Assembly (NCBI RefSeq): GCF_001640805.2
Contig: NC_066856.1
Coordinates: 16,606,116 to 16,670,115 of the forward strand
Direction: 5' to 3'
DNA: 64,000 nt
Origin: Lates calcarifer
Taxonomy: Eukaryota > Chordata > Actinopteri > Centropomidae
Shown: positions 1 to 14,307 of the stretch, piece after piece
How the letters are laid out: the number at the start of each line of letters is the position of its first letter
Position numbering within the stretch: the stretch's first letter is position 1
Translations under genes and position numbers: made by a program
The notes under the pieces: generated by a model
Database searches by the model: none
Told to the model about the DNA's origin: nothing
The model's input: the letters and a program-made list of their open reading frames with translations, nothing else

Positions 1-494
1 CTTTTGACAGCCACCAGACACCCTTCAGGGCCTGATCCTGCTGCATTAAGCTGCAGAATAGCATAATAACTGCAAAGGAACTAGAGTCTTTTTTTCATGA
101 AGCAGTAGGAGTTGCACCTTAGGCAAAACACAGTTTTTTGCATTTTGGTCTGTTAGAGATGGAGAAATAAGTCTTTCTTCCCTTTTGATAATATTTTTTT
201 CATGGATGATTCCTGAATTTGTCCTTACCATTTGTTTTTGGAGAGACGACAGCTTAGTTGTTTCAGATAGTTTACTACAAGGCACATCACCAGTAGTCAT
301 TTCTAACAGCATTTTTGTGTGGAAGTTTTTCTTTCCACCACAGTTTATTCTACCAGTGGCATATTGTCCTGAAACATGACAGCCCTCTAGCTGAGCAGCT
401 CGTGTGGGCGCTTTCCAGAGGCTATTTGAAGCAGCTGCTTCTCCAACTACTGTCCTAACCCTCATTTTCCCTTTCCTGCTTCTGCCTGCTGTAG
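1..494 (+). other. tmem108: Intron of TMEM108 (partial)
   Basis: This is the tail of the intron before the penultimate TMEM108 coding exon, ending in a CTGTAG acceptor at 489-494. A long open frame on the opposite strand (46-543) is not supported as a gene. I see no other element here. Confidence 0.6.
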
Positions 495-2837
<2,343 letters not shown>

Positions 2838-5360
2838 AGACAGAAAACGAGAGACACTGTCAGATTCTCCTCTTCTACTCCCCCTGCTGTTGTTGTCTAT
2901 TTTATATATGTGGTAAATATTCAGAGACTTTGACTTTATACTGTATATTATAAACACAAAGAGCAACCTGAAAGGAGAGTGATGTAAACAGACACTATTT
3001 ACTATGAGGATGCACCTGCATATTTTTCTGATGTACATTTTCTACAAAAGGCTTAATTGTGATAAAAGGTTTTTATTGTCTTTATAAAATACAGAGTATA
3101 TGTGGGTTTGTTTCCTTACAGTGGCTTGATGGTGAGTGCACTGTGGATATTGCCACATGAAATCTGCTTTAGAGAGAGAAACGTGCTATGAAAATTTAAA
3201 GCATTAAAGCTGTTCTTTGTAATTTTATTTTTCCTTTAAAATCAAATCCCAAAATACTTATAGCCTGTTGAACTTGAATATAACACCTACAATATGTAGT
3301 TTGGGGGAGGGGATTGGGGATCAAATGGTGTATATGAAATCAGGGTCTGTATTTATCAAACTTCTAAGAAAGTTTAAAAAAAAAAAGTGCCATCAGGTTG
3401 AAGAACTGAATTACAAGAGATGTTGCCTTTATGAACAACACTCAAGTGATCACATGATTAATCGTGTATGCTCAGAGCAGGAATAACCAATCAGAGATGA
3501 GGATTTAACTTATGTCTGCCCAATTCTTCATTCTTTAGAAAACATCCTTACATTTTCCTCCAGTGGTCTTATTCTGCAAAATTATATGTGATCTTTAAAA
3601 GTTCATTTTCTTTGTGTGAAATCCTCAGTATTTCCAGTAGCAATTTGAATGTTAACAATGATAATTGCATATTTTTTTATAATATACATTAATTTTTGAT
3701 AATAATAATACTATGTATTTTATTTACAGAGTGACAGAACAGAGGAGAATTTTAAATCTAACATTAAAAGCAGTTTTAAAAAGGTGACAAATACAGGATA
3801 TATACATTATAAATAAGCATTATGTAATAGGAAATAGAGAAGGTACATCAGAGACAACATAGTATAATAAGAAGAATTTAGTACTATGCTGACAAGTGCA
3901 GACAATAAAGATAAACTGAAGGTGATTGCAAACAAAATCAGACGGTTTTGTTCTTTGCACTTCTGATAAATGTAGGAAAAAAGTGGTGTAACATCCTATC
4001 AAATGCAAATAGCTGTGTAATTCATAATCCAGTAGGTTTAAACTATTTGAATATTATTCATCATGACAAAGAATATTTTGTACTCACTTGAAAACACGAA
4101 GTCATCTAGGCTCTACTTTTGATCAAATAAAATAAAGGGAGCTCTGGAGCCTCTCTTATAAGTCATAAAAAAATGATGAATGGGTTTTATTCTTAAGTTT
4201 GAAAGTAGGATAAGTAAAGGACTTTAACTTTTATTTCTCAGCAGTTTGATAAAAACGAGCCCAGATTTTCCTGGTTAATCTGAGCAGACTATTTGGATGA
4301 TTTGGGGTCTACATCTGACAGTTATGAATGATGGTGCATCTATCAGTCAAAATGAGCTGACTTAAAAATGACTTTCCCCCTCATGTGTCACCAGCTTCTC
4401 TTTATGAGGGACCACATAGATGTCTTAATTCTTTATGTTGGCCCTTTATATATCAGTATGTGTGTATGTGTGTGAATGCTTGGTTCGTGCATGTAAGCAT
4501 ACTGTGTGTGTGTGCAGTAAAGTGTGTGATTGTGGATGAATGAGTTGAAACGTGCTGCCCCCTTAACCAAATATCACTGTTACTTTACATCAAACAAGAC
4601 TTTGTATCACTTTCCGCTCAGTTTTATCTGTTTCTCTATGTGTGTCTTGTTTGTGTGTGTGTGCCTCTGTATGTGTGTCTTTCTGTCTGTCTGTCTGTCT
4701 CTTGTCTGTATATCGTGGAGTGGCTGCTGGTTATAGCCCAGTTTGAGAAAGACTTTCTCAGCACTGTAGGAAACAATTAGACCATCCCTTGCTACTATAA
4801 GTGTCTCCCTTCATAAATAATGTGTTTGTACATCATTGCAAACTGTGTTTGTTGAAATGTTGAATGATTATGAATCAGCTGCTGGACCACATAACATGTG
4901 TTAGAGGCTGTCAAAAAATCTTGACCAATAAAAACACTGAGACAAAAAATGTATGCTGAATATTTACTGTGAGCACATACAGAGGCGTTTGAATATTTTT
5001 TTTAATTATTGAACCCGTGGTCCTTCTATCATCTGTTTTTACTTTGCATTGCTGCAGTTTTATTCAATAATCAATGCTGCCTGCCTCTATTGTTGCTAAA
5101 GATTTTCTGCATTGTGCAATGTTGTTCTGAAATCACTGATTAAAGCGGTGATGGTGAATAACACGGTTAAACATATTGATATTTCCTGCATTGGATGCTC
5201 ACAGCTGGGCTTGTTGTTTTGCACGCTCAAAAAAGTGGATATTTTACAATACGTTCAGTGGCACGGTGGAGCAGTGTTCAACATTATGTATTTTTTGTAC
5301 TGTAGTATACACTGTACTTTTTACTGCTGAGCAATAAAACAAACAAAAAACACAGTACTC
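2838..5360 (+). other. tmem108: TMEM108 3'UTR candidate
   Basis: About 2.5 kb of AT-rich sequence follows the stop codon and has no open frame of interest. An AATAAA at 5333-5338 is the best polyadenylation signal. Earlier candidates are ATTAAA near 3204 and AATAAA near 4118-4134. Low-complexity TGTG and TCTG runs occur at 4460-4520 and 4640-4710. Confidence 0.45.
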
Positions 5361-6240
5361 TGTTTGTCTGATTTATTCTCTTGAGAAGTAAATTTAATCA
5401 ATAACACACTTCCTCATATTTCACCATGGCTGACCGACTTTGGACACTAAGTCCAAAACAGTGATGTTTGACAGTTGTCCTACAGTATGTGTGAGTTAGA
5501 TATCACACCTGTTGGTTACATAACAAAGCAGTGTAAACAGTCCTGCCAACCACAGCACATCCATTGATGTAGTGAGCCAGAATTTTCTCTTTGTGCTGCA
5601 TCTGGTCAAGTGACCTCCAGCTCTGGGAAGGTGAGTTCAATTATCTGTTTACAAGTTACTGCTGAGGAGAGGTTTAATTTGACGTGAGTGATATTTACAG
5701 ATTTGTTGGCCTGTTCAACTACTAATAGCAAAAGCACACATTCATACATTGATGGTTACTGAATTTAGGTGCAAGCAAAGTGACCTTCTGGAGGAGGATC
5801 TCCCACAACATGGCAACCCAGAAGTTGTCATTATTAACGACAAATATATTTTAAAGAAAAATACCTATATACATACATACAATACATACATAAAAAAATC
5901 ACTGGTGCCAACATCTAAAATCAGATTTTATACAACAAAACTTTAAAACACAAGCTCAATATGATCTAAAATAATGTAGGCCTTAAAACTACATTCACAC
6001 AGAATCCCTCTTCAATTACAGTTTATAATTAGTGAGTTGTACCAAGTTGGATTTAAGCGTTTTTTTTTTTTTTAATTTAACTTCGGATATTTTTCCAAAG
6101 AGTGATATATTTGGGGAAAAAAACCCAACTAATATTATGACTTTTATTTTTGTGTAAATGTCAAAATAATATATCCGGTTCAGGGTCGATGTATTTCCGG
6201 GTAACGGTACAGATTTGTCAAATAGTCCGTGCATGGCATG
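5361..6240. other. TMEM108-CDV3 intergenic region
   Basis: AT-rich sequence with a short ATAC-type low-complexity tract near 5870-5895 and a T run near 6060. I see no gene. Confidence 0.5.
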
Positions 6241-6438
6241 GTTGACAGGATACCTAACGATTCGGCAACAGAACCAGGGTGGACATTTTTATCAGCCTGG
6301 AACAGAAGTTAAACTGCCAGATTAAGGAGTAACACCGTGTCCTCTGACCATTTGACCAACTGTCCTCACTCTGCGAGAGCGCAGTTTTCACATTTGTCAT
6401 TGCTCGGTTAGCTAACTATTTTACGTTGGTCTTTGAAA

Positions 6439-8880
6439 ATGGCGGATGTACCGACGGAGAAGAGCCTGGACGATTTCTTTGCCAAGCGGGATAAAAAGAA
6501 GAAGAAAGAAAAGGGAAAGGGTAAGGAGTCTGCCGTCGGGCCCACGTCGACTGCAGTGAAAAAGACTAAGAAGGAGAAGGAAAAATCGGCAAAAAATGAG
6601 AACCAAGACGCACAGATTGAGAAGGTAACCAACGCTACTCTTCTGTAACTTTTTTTTCCTCAGCAGCGTCTATTGCACACACCGGTGTCGTGTCACATTT
6701 TGTATCCTCGTCGTTATCTGCCTCTTCCGTACATGTAGCTTGCTTGCTTACAGCTCTCTGAAATTTCACCAGGTTATGAAGGATAATAAGCATTTCAGCA
6801 TGAAGTGACAACGCCGGTTGCTAGCTAGCATATGGTTTCTCCTGGCACACTTTGTGACGGGGGTAACAAAATTCATCATCACACACTTTTTGTGTTTTTC
6901 TTGCACCTTTATCTTTACGTGAGCGAGCTGTTAAAGCGGATTCGTGACATAATATTACATGTAATGCCTGTACATTTAGCTATCATAGTGTCACTGGCCT
7001 TGTGTTTGCATGGGGAAAGCTGTCGTCCCCCTTCGATTAAATCGTGGCTTTCCAGCTAGGCCGAGCCGCCATTTGTCATAAGTTTTTACGGGGGTACCAG
7101 CCTTAAAGCTTTCAAATCACATGAAGGTATGATAAAATGCCAAAACTAAGTTACTTATTATAAGATTAAAAGCCTTTCATATTGGTGTGTAACGTTGCCC
7201 CAAACCACTATAGCTTGTGTGACCATTTCTTGGGAAGAACTGGTCAGAGTGCAGATGTTTGTCACCTACAGAAATGATAGTAGGGTTTTGGAAGTTGTAG
7301 GAATTTATTACATTGTAAGGTACTTTTGAGTTAATGGTTCCGTCTGCCTAGGAGGACGAGGAGTGGAAAGAGTTTGAGCAGAAAGAAGTGGATTACAGCG
7401 GGCTTCGGCTGCAAGCTTTACAAATAAGGTGAGAATGAAATTATTTATTTGGTTGTCATGAGTACTTGGTCACATGAGGAGTTGTCAGTTGCATCTGAGC
7501 CTTGGTGTCATCAAGTGGGAGCCAGTAAAGATCATGGCCCCTATGACCCATCCTACAACATTTCAAAAAATATCGTTTTAACCATGGCTAATTTATTGTA
7601 GTGCTGACAGCACTAAAGATGACATTTGTTGTTGACATGTTTTTATGGAGCTGCTATCGTGCATTGGTTGTGGGACATGGTCTAGAGGAAGTTGGCTGAA
7701 CCAGTGCAGCTCATCATGTCTTCATCTGTCTGTCTGATGTTTTGCAGTGATGAGAAAGAGGAAGAGGAGTACGAGAAGGAGGAGGTTGGTGAGGATGGAG
7801 AGATCATTCTAGTCAGTGGAGACAAAGTGTCGGGGCCCTGGAACAAATCTGGAGCTGCTCCCCCTCCTGCTGCACCTGTGGGTGAGTAAACCAACTCCAC
7901 TTGTAATGCTGGCTTGTAAACATGCCACTGGTAATAAAGCTGTATTTGCTTTTCACTCTGGTCATTTTACAGATACTGAGCTCATATTTCCTTTATTTCG
8001 TCTATCACTTGTGTTTTTGGAATATATGACAGGGCACCGTTTTCCAGTGCATTCCAAGCCACACAAATAAAGTGAATTTTTGATTTTATTGTATCTTGAA
8101 AAAATCACATACACAGCCTGCAGCTGTAAATAAATGATTAAGGTGTATGTACTGTGATTTTATTAAATAAGATAGATAAGATAAGATAATCCTTTATATA
8201 TATATATGCATGCAACTGGAATTTGCTCCTGGAAATCTGGTTTTCTTGTCTAACTGATGTTATCTGTGCACTTTCAGAGGATGTAGAGGTGCCTGAGGCA
8301 AAGCCTGCTGGTGTATATCGCCCTCCAGGGGCTCGGCTGTCCACTAACAGACGAGGTCCCAGCCAGGGCCCTCCTGAGATTTTCAGTGATGCACAGTTCC
8401 CCTCTCTGCTGGCCACTGCTAAGCATGTGGAGACACGCAAGTAAGCAGAGTTCAAGTGACAGTAGTTTGTTCAACATGGTTTTCAGAAAAATACAGACTG
8501 CAATTTCTCAGAACCCAAAATGAAGTCCAAACTTAAAATATGTTCAGTTTACAACCTTGTAAAATGTCTTTTTTTTTTTTTTTTTAACAATTGTGTAAAA
8601 TGCTCACATTAAAGATGAAACCAGGCACTGTTTACTGTGTCTTGATAAAGGACTTAGAGGATAGTTTGTTAATTTGCAGGCAGTTCATTTTCTGTCTGAT
8701 TTACTGACTGATTGATTGTTCTGACACTAAAGTTATACATATCTGTCTTTTAGGGACAGAGAGATGGAGAAGACCTTTGAGGTTGTGAAACACAGGAACC
8801 GTGGTAGAGAGGAGACCGGTGGTGCATCCATGCAGCACTTGCAGCTTGACAACCAGTACGCCATCCTGGGGGATAAGTAA
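6439..8880 (+). CDS. cdv3: CDV3 homolog
   Basis: Five coding exons read continuously: 6439-6624, 7352-7428, 7748-7881, 8278-8440 and 8754-8880. They give 228 residues, slightly shorter than mammalian CDV3. The start at 6439 sits in a good context (AAAATGGCG). The N-terminus (MADVPTEKSLDDFFAKRDKK) is the signature of the family. A long lysine-rich tract follows, then EQKEVDYSGLRLQALQIS, an acidic stretch, GPWNK, GVYRPPGARL, GPPEIFSDAQFPSL and TFEVVKHRNRGR. These conserved blocks occur in the family's usual order. CDV3 is a mostly disordered cytoplasmic protein, a target of a tyrosine kinase in mammals, with an unclear molecular role. All junctions are GT-AG and no break is seen. The gene marks the left border of the tandem array. 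Confidence 0.97.
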
Positions 8881-9034
8881 AGCCGCTCCCCCTCCGTCCC
8901 CTGGCCCCTCCAGCGCGGTCCTGCCCAGCCCCCTGAAGGAAGCTGAACTCCAGCTGTGTGGACTGCAGTCCTGACAGAGCTCACGCTGCCACCACCATCA
9001 CCACACTGGTTACTCACACAAACACACAGCCTTG

Positions 9035-9099
<65 letters not shown>

Positions 9100-10650
9100 T
9101 CACTCACTCACTCACTCACTCATATGCAACATTATCACTGCAGCACATGCACATACAGTGACACTCCCTTAAAAAATATCGATAACACACTTTACATACA
9201 ATTGGTTGGCAAACCTGAAGGACTGCATCTGAAGGGGCTGTTGAAAGAGGGAATAATTGAAGCGGAATTAGCAAAATACACCCAAACGTACAACACTGCA
9301 GCAACAAAAGACAACATAGTTGTCCTTTGTGGATTGTAATCAGAGCAGCAGTTGTATGGCGCAACTTCTCTCTGGACTTCAACTTGGTTTGATAAAGCCA
9401 CAGAGGATTGAAGAAGACTTTAGGCAAGATGATTTTACAAACTTCTGTGAAAATATCTATTTTTTTGCAAGATCGCTATAACCCAATCGCACATGGTTAT
9501 TTTGGGGTGTGTTTTTGAGTTGTGGTTGGGGCTTCGGAATTGGGGAAACTACCTCAGCAGCATAGCTGGTGGTGACCATGTGGACTGAGCTTTTTTTCCG
9601 CTGTGGTGGTGAACTGGGGCAAACACCGGCCCCCATCCACCCCCCACCCCTCCTCCTCCTCCTCTTCTTCCACATACAAGCTGGCCATCAGGCTCTTTGA
9701 TTTAGAAACTTGAAGCTTTGCTTTTTTCCTTCACGATGATGATGATGACATTGCGAAGATCTATGGACAAGAAGTGATAGGTTGTGGTCCTCATTTAGAA
9801 TTTCTATATAAAGTGGCCTTACTGATAGAGAGAAACTGCTTTGTCATCTGAAGAGAACTTTGCTTGTTATCTCACGGGCTCTTGCCTGCCTTTGGATCTC
9901 ACCACTTTGTGAAAAAAAAAAAAACATATACAAAAGAAAAAAATCCTTCTGTTCGAGAATGTAGTGCTGTTGTAGTTTGCGTGATGATTACAACTACTAA
10001 CTGTCTATCATATCCACTTTTCAGTTTTTCTGCCCTTCCTGTTTTTTGGTCTCTTCTAGACATCAGCTAAAGCGCAATTAAAGCTCGTTTCTAATCCCAA
10101 ACCATTCTTTTGGTAACAAATGCTTTACTGTGGTTTGTCAGCATTTGTCACAAATGTTACAATGCCAACAAAATGATGGAAAACCACTTTAAATGCATAA
10201 TTTGAAGTTGCCCATATTGTCGCTCTGTGGTACATTTCAACTCCAGTTTTAAGACCGATCTTTTTTTATCAAGGCTTTTCCTCCTCTATTATCATACTGT
10301 CTCAGCCTTCATTGCAGCCGTTTAGAACAGGTAGTTTGTGCATAACTTCATTTTCCAGAGAGTTACAGTGACTGCTGGTCTGTAAATACAAACTGTCACC
10401 AAACCAACAGAGTACTATCCACTTCCAAATCAGTGGTACGCCCAGTTAAAATCAAATGGGTTTTTACTACAAGCATAGTTATGTTTAGAAAGGTGAAGAA
10501 CTGGATTTATGTTCTGTGTTTCTGTCCTTTCCATAAAAGATGTCAGGGAGTGTTGATTCCTGCTGGGACACTTTGCGTGGACATAGATAATATTTGTGAT
10601 GAAAAGAGAAGAGCCTAACACAGAAAATAAAGTGATCCTTGTGAATTGAG
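8881..10650 (+). other. cdv3: CDV3 3'UTR
   Basis: A long AT-rich trailer after the stop, typical of CDV3 genes. An AATAAA at 10626-10631 is the likely distal polyadenylation signal. It contains a long CA microsatellite and a CACT run. Confidence 0.55.
9038..9121. repeat. (CA)n followed by (ACTC)n microsatellite
   Basis: About 28 CA units (9038-9094) run straight into about seven ACTC units. It lies in the CDV3 3'UTR. Open frames of alternating Thr and His across it are artefacts of the repeat. Confidence 0.95.
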
Positions 10651-10934
10651 TCTCGTCTGAATCTTTAAAGTTAAAAACTGGAATCTCTACACAGTGTCTT
10701 TTTCCAGAAAAGATATTGTTTATTTGTAAACTCAAGACTTGTTTTAACCTGCTGTTCATAATCACTTACTCTATTCCTGTGATTTCTCACTTTGTCAGAG
10801 CAGGTGATAGTTTATTCACCATTTGTCAAAATTATCCAGAGTTCCTAGGCTTTAAAAAAATATATTTCAAATGACCTTATACCAAACACATGAACAAATA
10901 AAAGAAACTTTTCCCACACAACCGACTTAAAATG

Positions 10935-10940
10935 TTTATT
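10935..10940 (-). other. Polyadenylation signal of S1
   Basis: AATAAA on the minus strand, about 80 bases past the S1 stop codon. The same signal follows S2 (14222-14227) and S3 (20414-20419) at the same distance. Confidence 0.55.
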
Positions 10941-11020
10941 TGAAGGAGGCAGTAACACCAGCAGAGTAATGAAATGGTCATTTCTGCCATCTGTTGAGCT
11001 CCTCTGCTGTGTGTCTTCTA

Positions 11021-13118
11021 TCATGTTTGCTTCCCCTGAGAAGATGGGACATTTAACATATACAGGTTAAAATGAAAATAAATATGAATTGCCACATACT
11101 CTTTTACCCTCCCTCTTAAAACATGCAGTTTTAAGGTTGTTTTTCCGATGATACTTATTTTTTACTTCTAAAAAACATATCTCAAATTCTAGTTTTGGTG
11201 AGTGCTGAATACTTTCTTACCTGGCTCACATTTGTTTCAGTTGTTGTGCCATTTACCTGTCACCTGAAGGGAAAGATTTCAGTTGTAATGTCTTCTTTTC
11301 CATTGTTTAACTGGGTAAAAAACTCACAATGTTAAAGAAAATTTCAGGGGACATCTTTGCCATTAATAAAAGCTTATGGTGATGCTAGCTAGTTCTGCGA
11401 CAGTCATCTCTCCTGTGGAACCAGGTAAATTACTTTTAATTTGTGTAACCTTGTGAGCACTTCTTCAAAAATAATAAAATCACTTTCTCCTGCTGCCACC
11501 TTTGTCACCCACCAGCAGTTTTGGTTTCACAGTTGGCATTGTACTCTCTGTAGCCCCCTGAAAATGAAATATATAGCAATTGAATTAAAAACAAAATTCC
11601 AATCCTAAACCAATGACAAAACATTGGGTGTTTGCATAATGTCCTTTTGTTTATTATATTCCTGCAATGTCATTACATTAGATTTCAAACAAGGCAGCAA
11701 AACAGTCAATCAGTAAATCTGTTTGTGATACTTGATATGTTATTTTTTACTTTTGAAAGTCATTTCAAATTCTAATTTCAGTGAGCAGTGAATACTTTCT
11801 TACCTGGGTCACATTCCCTTCAGTTGTTAGAGGTGGAAAACCATCAGGATTTTCAAGAGGGCGCCATACACCTATCATCTGAAGGGAAAGAGGACATTAT
11901 TTTGGGAATTTAGAATTACACTTTGATGATGATAAATCTGAAATATAGGATCATTCTATCCACTCTAACTTCACACTCTAAGGTTTACATTAGGGAGTTT
12001 GTATTATCAGAATTGAAAATGTGCTCTCATTCATCCTCAGTGTGGAGCTCAGCATAGAGTGAATTCTGAAAGGTAATGTTTAATGTACAAAAAATAGATC
12101 GAACAAAAGAAACAAAGACAAACAGTGCCACTTAAACTGAGAAAACTGGGCCTTTGTTTCCCTTGTTTAACCAGGTAAAACTCACTGACATAAAGACAAC
12201 TGAAGGAGACATCTTTGTCATTGGCAAACTCAAAACCTCCCTAATAAATTAAAGATTATATACATTACATTACTGAAAATAACGGTTATGTTCATTATAG
12301 ATTCATCTGGAAATATTTTTCTCGATCAGTTGATTAATCGTTAATTTACCACATCAATGTTCTATCATATATGTCAAAGAAAAAGAAAATCTTCACATTC
12401 AAGAAGCCTTGTGTCACAGATCCACATCCTCCTGCTTTTACTCTCTCCGGCCACAGGGTGGCACTGGCGGGCTCAACAAACTTAAGCTCAGCTACGTAAG
12501 GTATCGTAAAATAAACAAAGCAAACAAAGAATCATGAGCCAGGCGGTGGGACTACTTTAAACTATGGCTGTTTATGGAGCTTATCTTGATGCTAGCTAGT
12601 CCCGCGACAGTCATCTCTCCTGTGGAACCAGGTAAATTACTTTTAACTTGTGTAACCTTGTGAGCACTTTCATGATAAATTCATAAAATCACTTTCTCCT
12701 GCTGCCACCTTTGTTACCTACCGGTGTTTGAGTCGGTGCTGTGTCCCCTGTAGCCCACTGAAAACGAAATATACAGCGCATTGATGATTCCTGGGGAAAA
12801 AAGATACAACTAAATTCTTAAGTCAGAGTTGCTAAATTTAAAGTTAGTTAGTTTAAGTCTGGTTCTGCAAATGTTTAACACTTAGTTGAGCAATTGCAAC
12901 GAAAATACAGCATACTAATTCAACATCTGAAATACTAATATAGACTTTGCTTCAGTCCCAGCTTTAGGTAACACACATCAACTAAGAGATTTATTTTAAC
13001 CTAATTATTCTAATCAATTAAAGATGTTTACTTTTCAGTAGATCTCAAAAATCTTATCACACAGTCTTACCGAGGCTGTGAGAATCAGTCCCACCAAACA
13101 TAGTGCCAGTCCTCTCAT
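11021..13118 (-). CDS. S1: small secreted modular protein, family not recognised
   Basis: The exons on the minus strand are A 13071-13118, B1 12722-12757, D1 11804-11878, B2 11513-11557, a damaged D2 11221-11263 and E 11021-11035. Exon A encodes a signal peptide (MRGLALCLVGLILTAS). The cassettes then read WATGDTAPTQTP, a 25-residue D block containing VWRPLENPDGFPPLTTEG and ending NVTQ, and GATESTMPTVKPKLL. A, B1, D1 and B2 are all phase 0-0 with GT-AG borders. D2 has lost 32 bases against the intact 75-base copies in S2 and S3. If used, the protein ends VTGKWHNN after about 76 residues; if skipped, exon E gives GKQT and a stop. One N-glycosylation sequon (NVT) is present, and no cysteine outside the signal peptide. 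I do not recognise the family. The calls rest on paralog comparison and splice sites. Confidence 0.55.
12264..12630. repeat. Intronic transposon-derived repeat, copy 1
   Basis: First of six copies of a repeat in S1-S3 introns. It contains the motif CCACATCCTCCTGCTTTTAC and ends near TCCCGCGACAGTCATCTC. In better copies the left edge is TTAGGGCTGCAAC followed by GATTAATC-type motifs, typical of a very common teleost non-autonomous DNA element. Confidence 0.55.
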
Positions 13119-13150
13119 TTTGAACACATATAAGCCTCTAATGCTCATAC

Positions 13151-13186
13151 ACTTATTTTATAGTGTTCATGTCAGTAGGTGGAGTC
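13151..13186 (-). promoter_or_regulatory. S1 core promoter with TATA box
   Basis: On the minus strand TATAAAATAAGT begins about 45 bases before the S1 start codon. It is preceded by CTCCACCTACTGACATGAAC. The same block precedes all six genes in the array, so this is the likely shared promoter. It implies a very short 5' leader. Confidence 0.6.
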
Positions 13187-13552
13187 TGCTGCACTTCTGC
13201 ACTGTAGCAGTTTTTAAGCTTCAGTTCTAGTTTAATATCAAAGTCCAATTTAGTATATTTGTCTGCAAATATTAAAATTGTTTACTCCAGCAAAGTCCAC
13301 CTGCTGTTTGGTGTCATTTCTGAGCAGTGTTGTGCTTACATTTTGCCACTGGAGGTAAAAGACATCACACTTTGAATAAAAAAAGAAAAAAGAAAAAGGA
13401 AGATAAAAACCATTCTATAACTAAAAGTGTAATTAAAGTTTTTTTTTTTTTCTCATGTGACAGCATTCTTTCGATAACAAATGCTTTACTGTGGAATATT
13501 TTCCTGGTGAATAGTGAACATAGTGAAAAATGTCCATTGTAATTTCCCCAGG

Positions 13553-13735
13553 CCCATGATGACGTCTCCAGATTCCTTGTTTTGTCCGAGCATCAATCCA
13601 ACACCCAAAGGTATTCACTTTACTATCACATATCTCAAAGAAATGCAGCAAATCCTCATATTTGAGAAGCTAAGGTTTAAACAATGTGTGGCATTTTTGA
13701 TTGGGGGGAAAAAAAGACAAAAATAATTGTCAAAT
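13553..13735. repeat. Internal fragment of the common fish element, copy 1
   Basis: Sequence from GATGACGTCTCCAGATTCCT through AAGAAATGCAGCAAATCCTC resembles the middle part of the abundant AGGGCTGCAAC-type fish element. It lies in the S1-S2 spacer and is repeated almost exactly at 19743-19925 in the S2-S3 spacer. Confidence 0.5.
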
Positions 13736-14307
13736 AAATGCTGACAAATTTTCTGTCAGCACTACTGTAATGAAAAGAGAAGATACTAACACAAATATTA
13801 AGTTGTCCTTGTAAATGATGTCATGTCTCAATCTTTTAACTTGATATAGGTATCTGTATACAGTGTGCTTCCAGAAAATTGAAATTTTGGACTTCTTTCA
13901 GTAGTTTAGTTTAAAAGTTAATTTTATTGTTGGGCTTTTGTCAGTTAGCTACCTGCTGCCTCTTTCATAAATGTCTTGGCTGGATTAAAGGACAAAGCTG
14001 GCATTTCTCTGTACTTTTGTAAATACCAGCAAATCCCATAAAAACACTAAAACCAACAACTGTTCTGTCAAATCTCAATACTTTTTAACTTCCCCTTTTG
14101 AATTTATTCACCATTTGTCAAAAATGTGTCCCAAGGCTTTTTGGAAAAAAATTTCAAATGACCTTATACCAAACACATGAACAAATAAAAGAAACTTTTC
14201 TCACACAACCGACTTAAAATGTTTATTTGAAGGAGGCAGTAACACCAGCAGAGTAATGAAATGGTCATTTCAGCCATCTGTTGAGCTCCTCTGCTGTGTG
14301 TCTTCTA

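Noticed and set aside
8733..9161. Open frames rich in Thr-His or Cys-Val over the CA repeat
   Set aside because: They are translations of a microsatellite in the CDV3 3'UTR.
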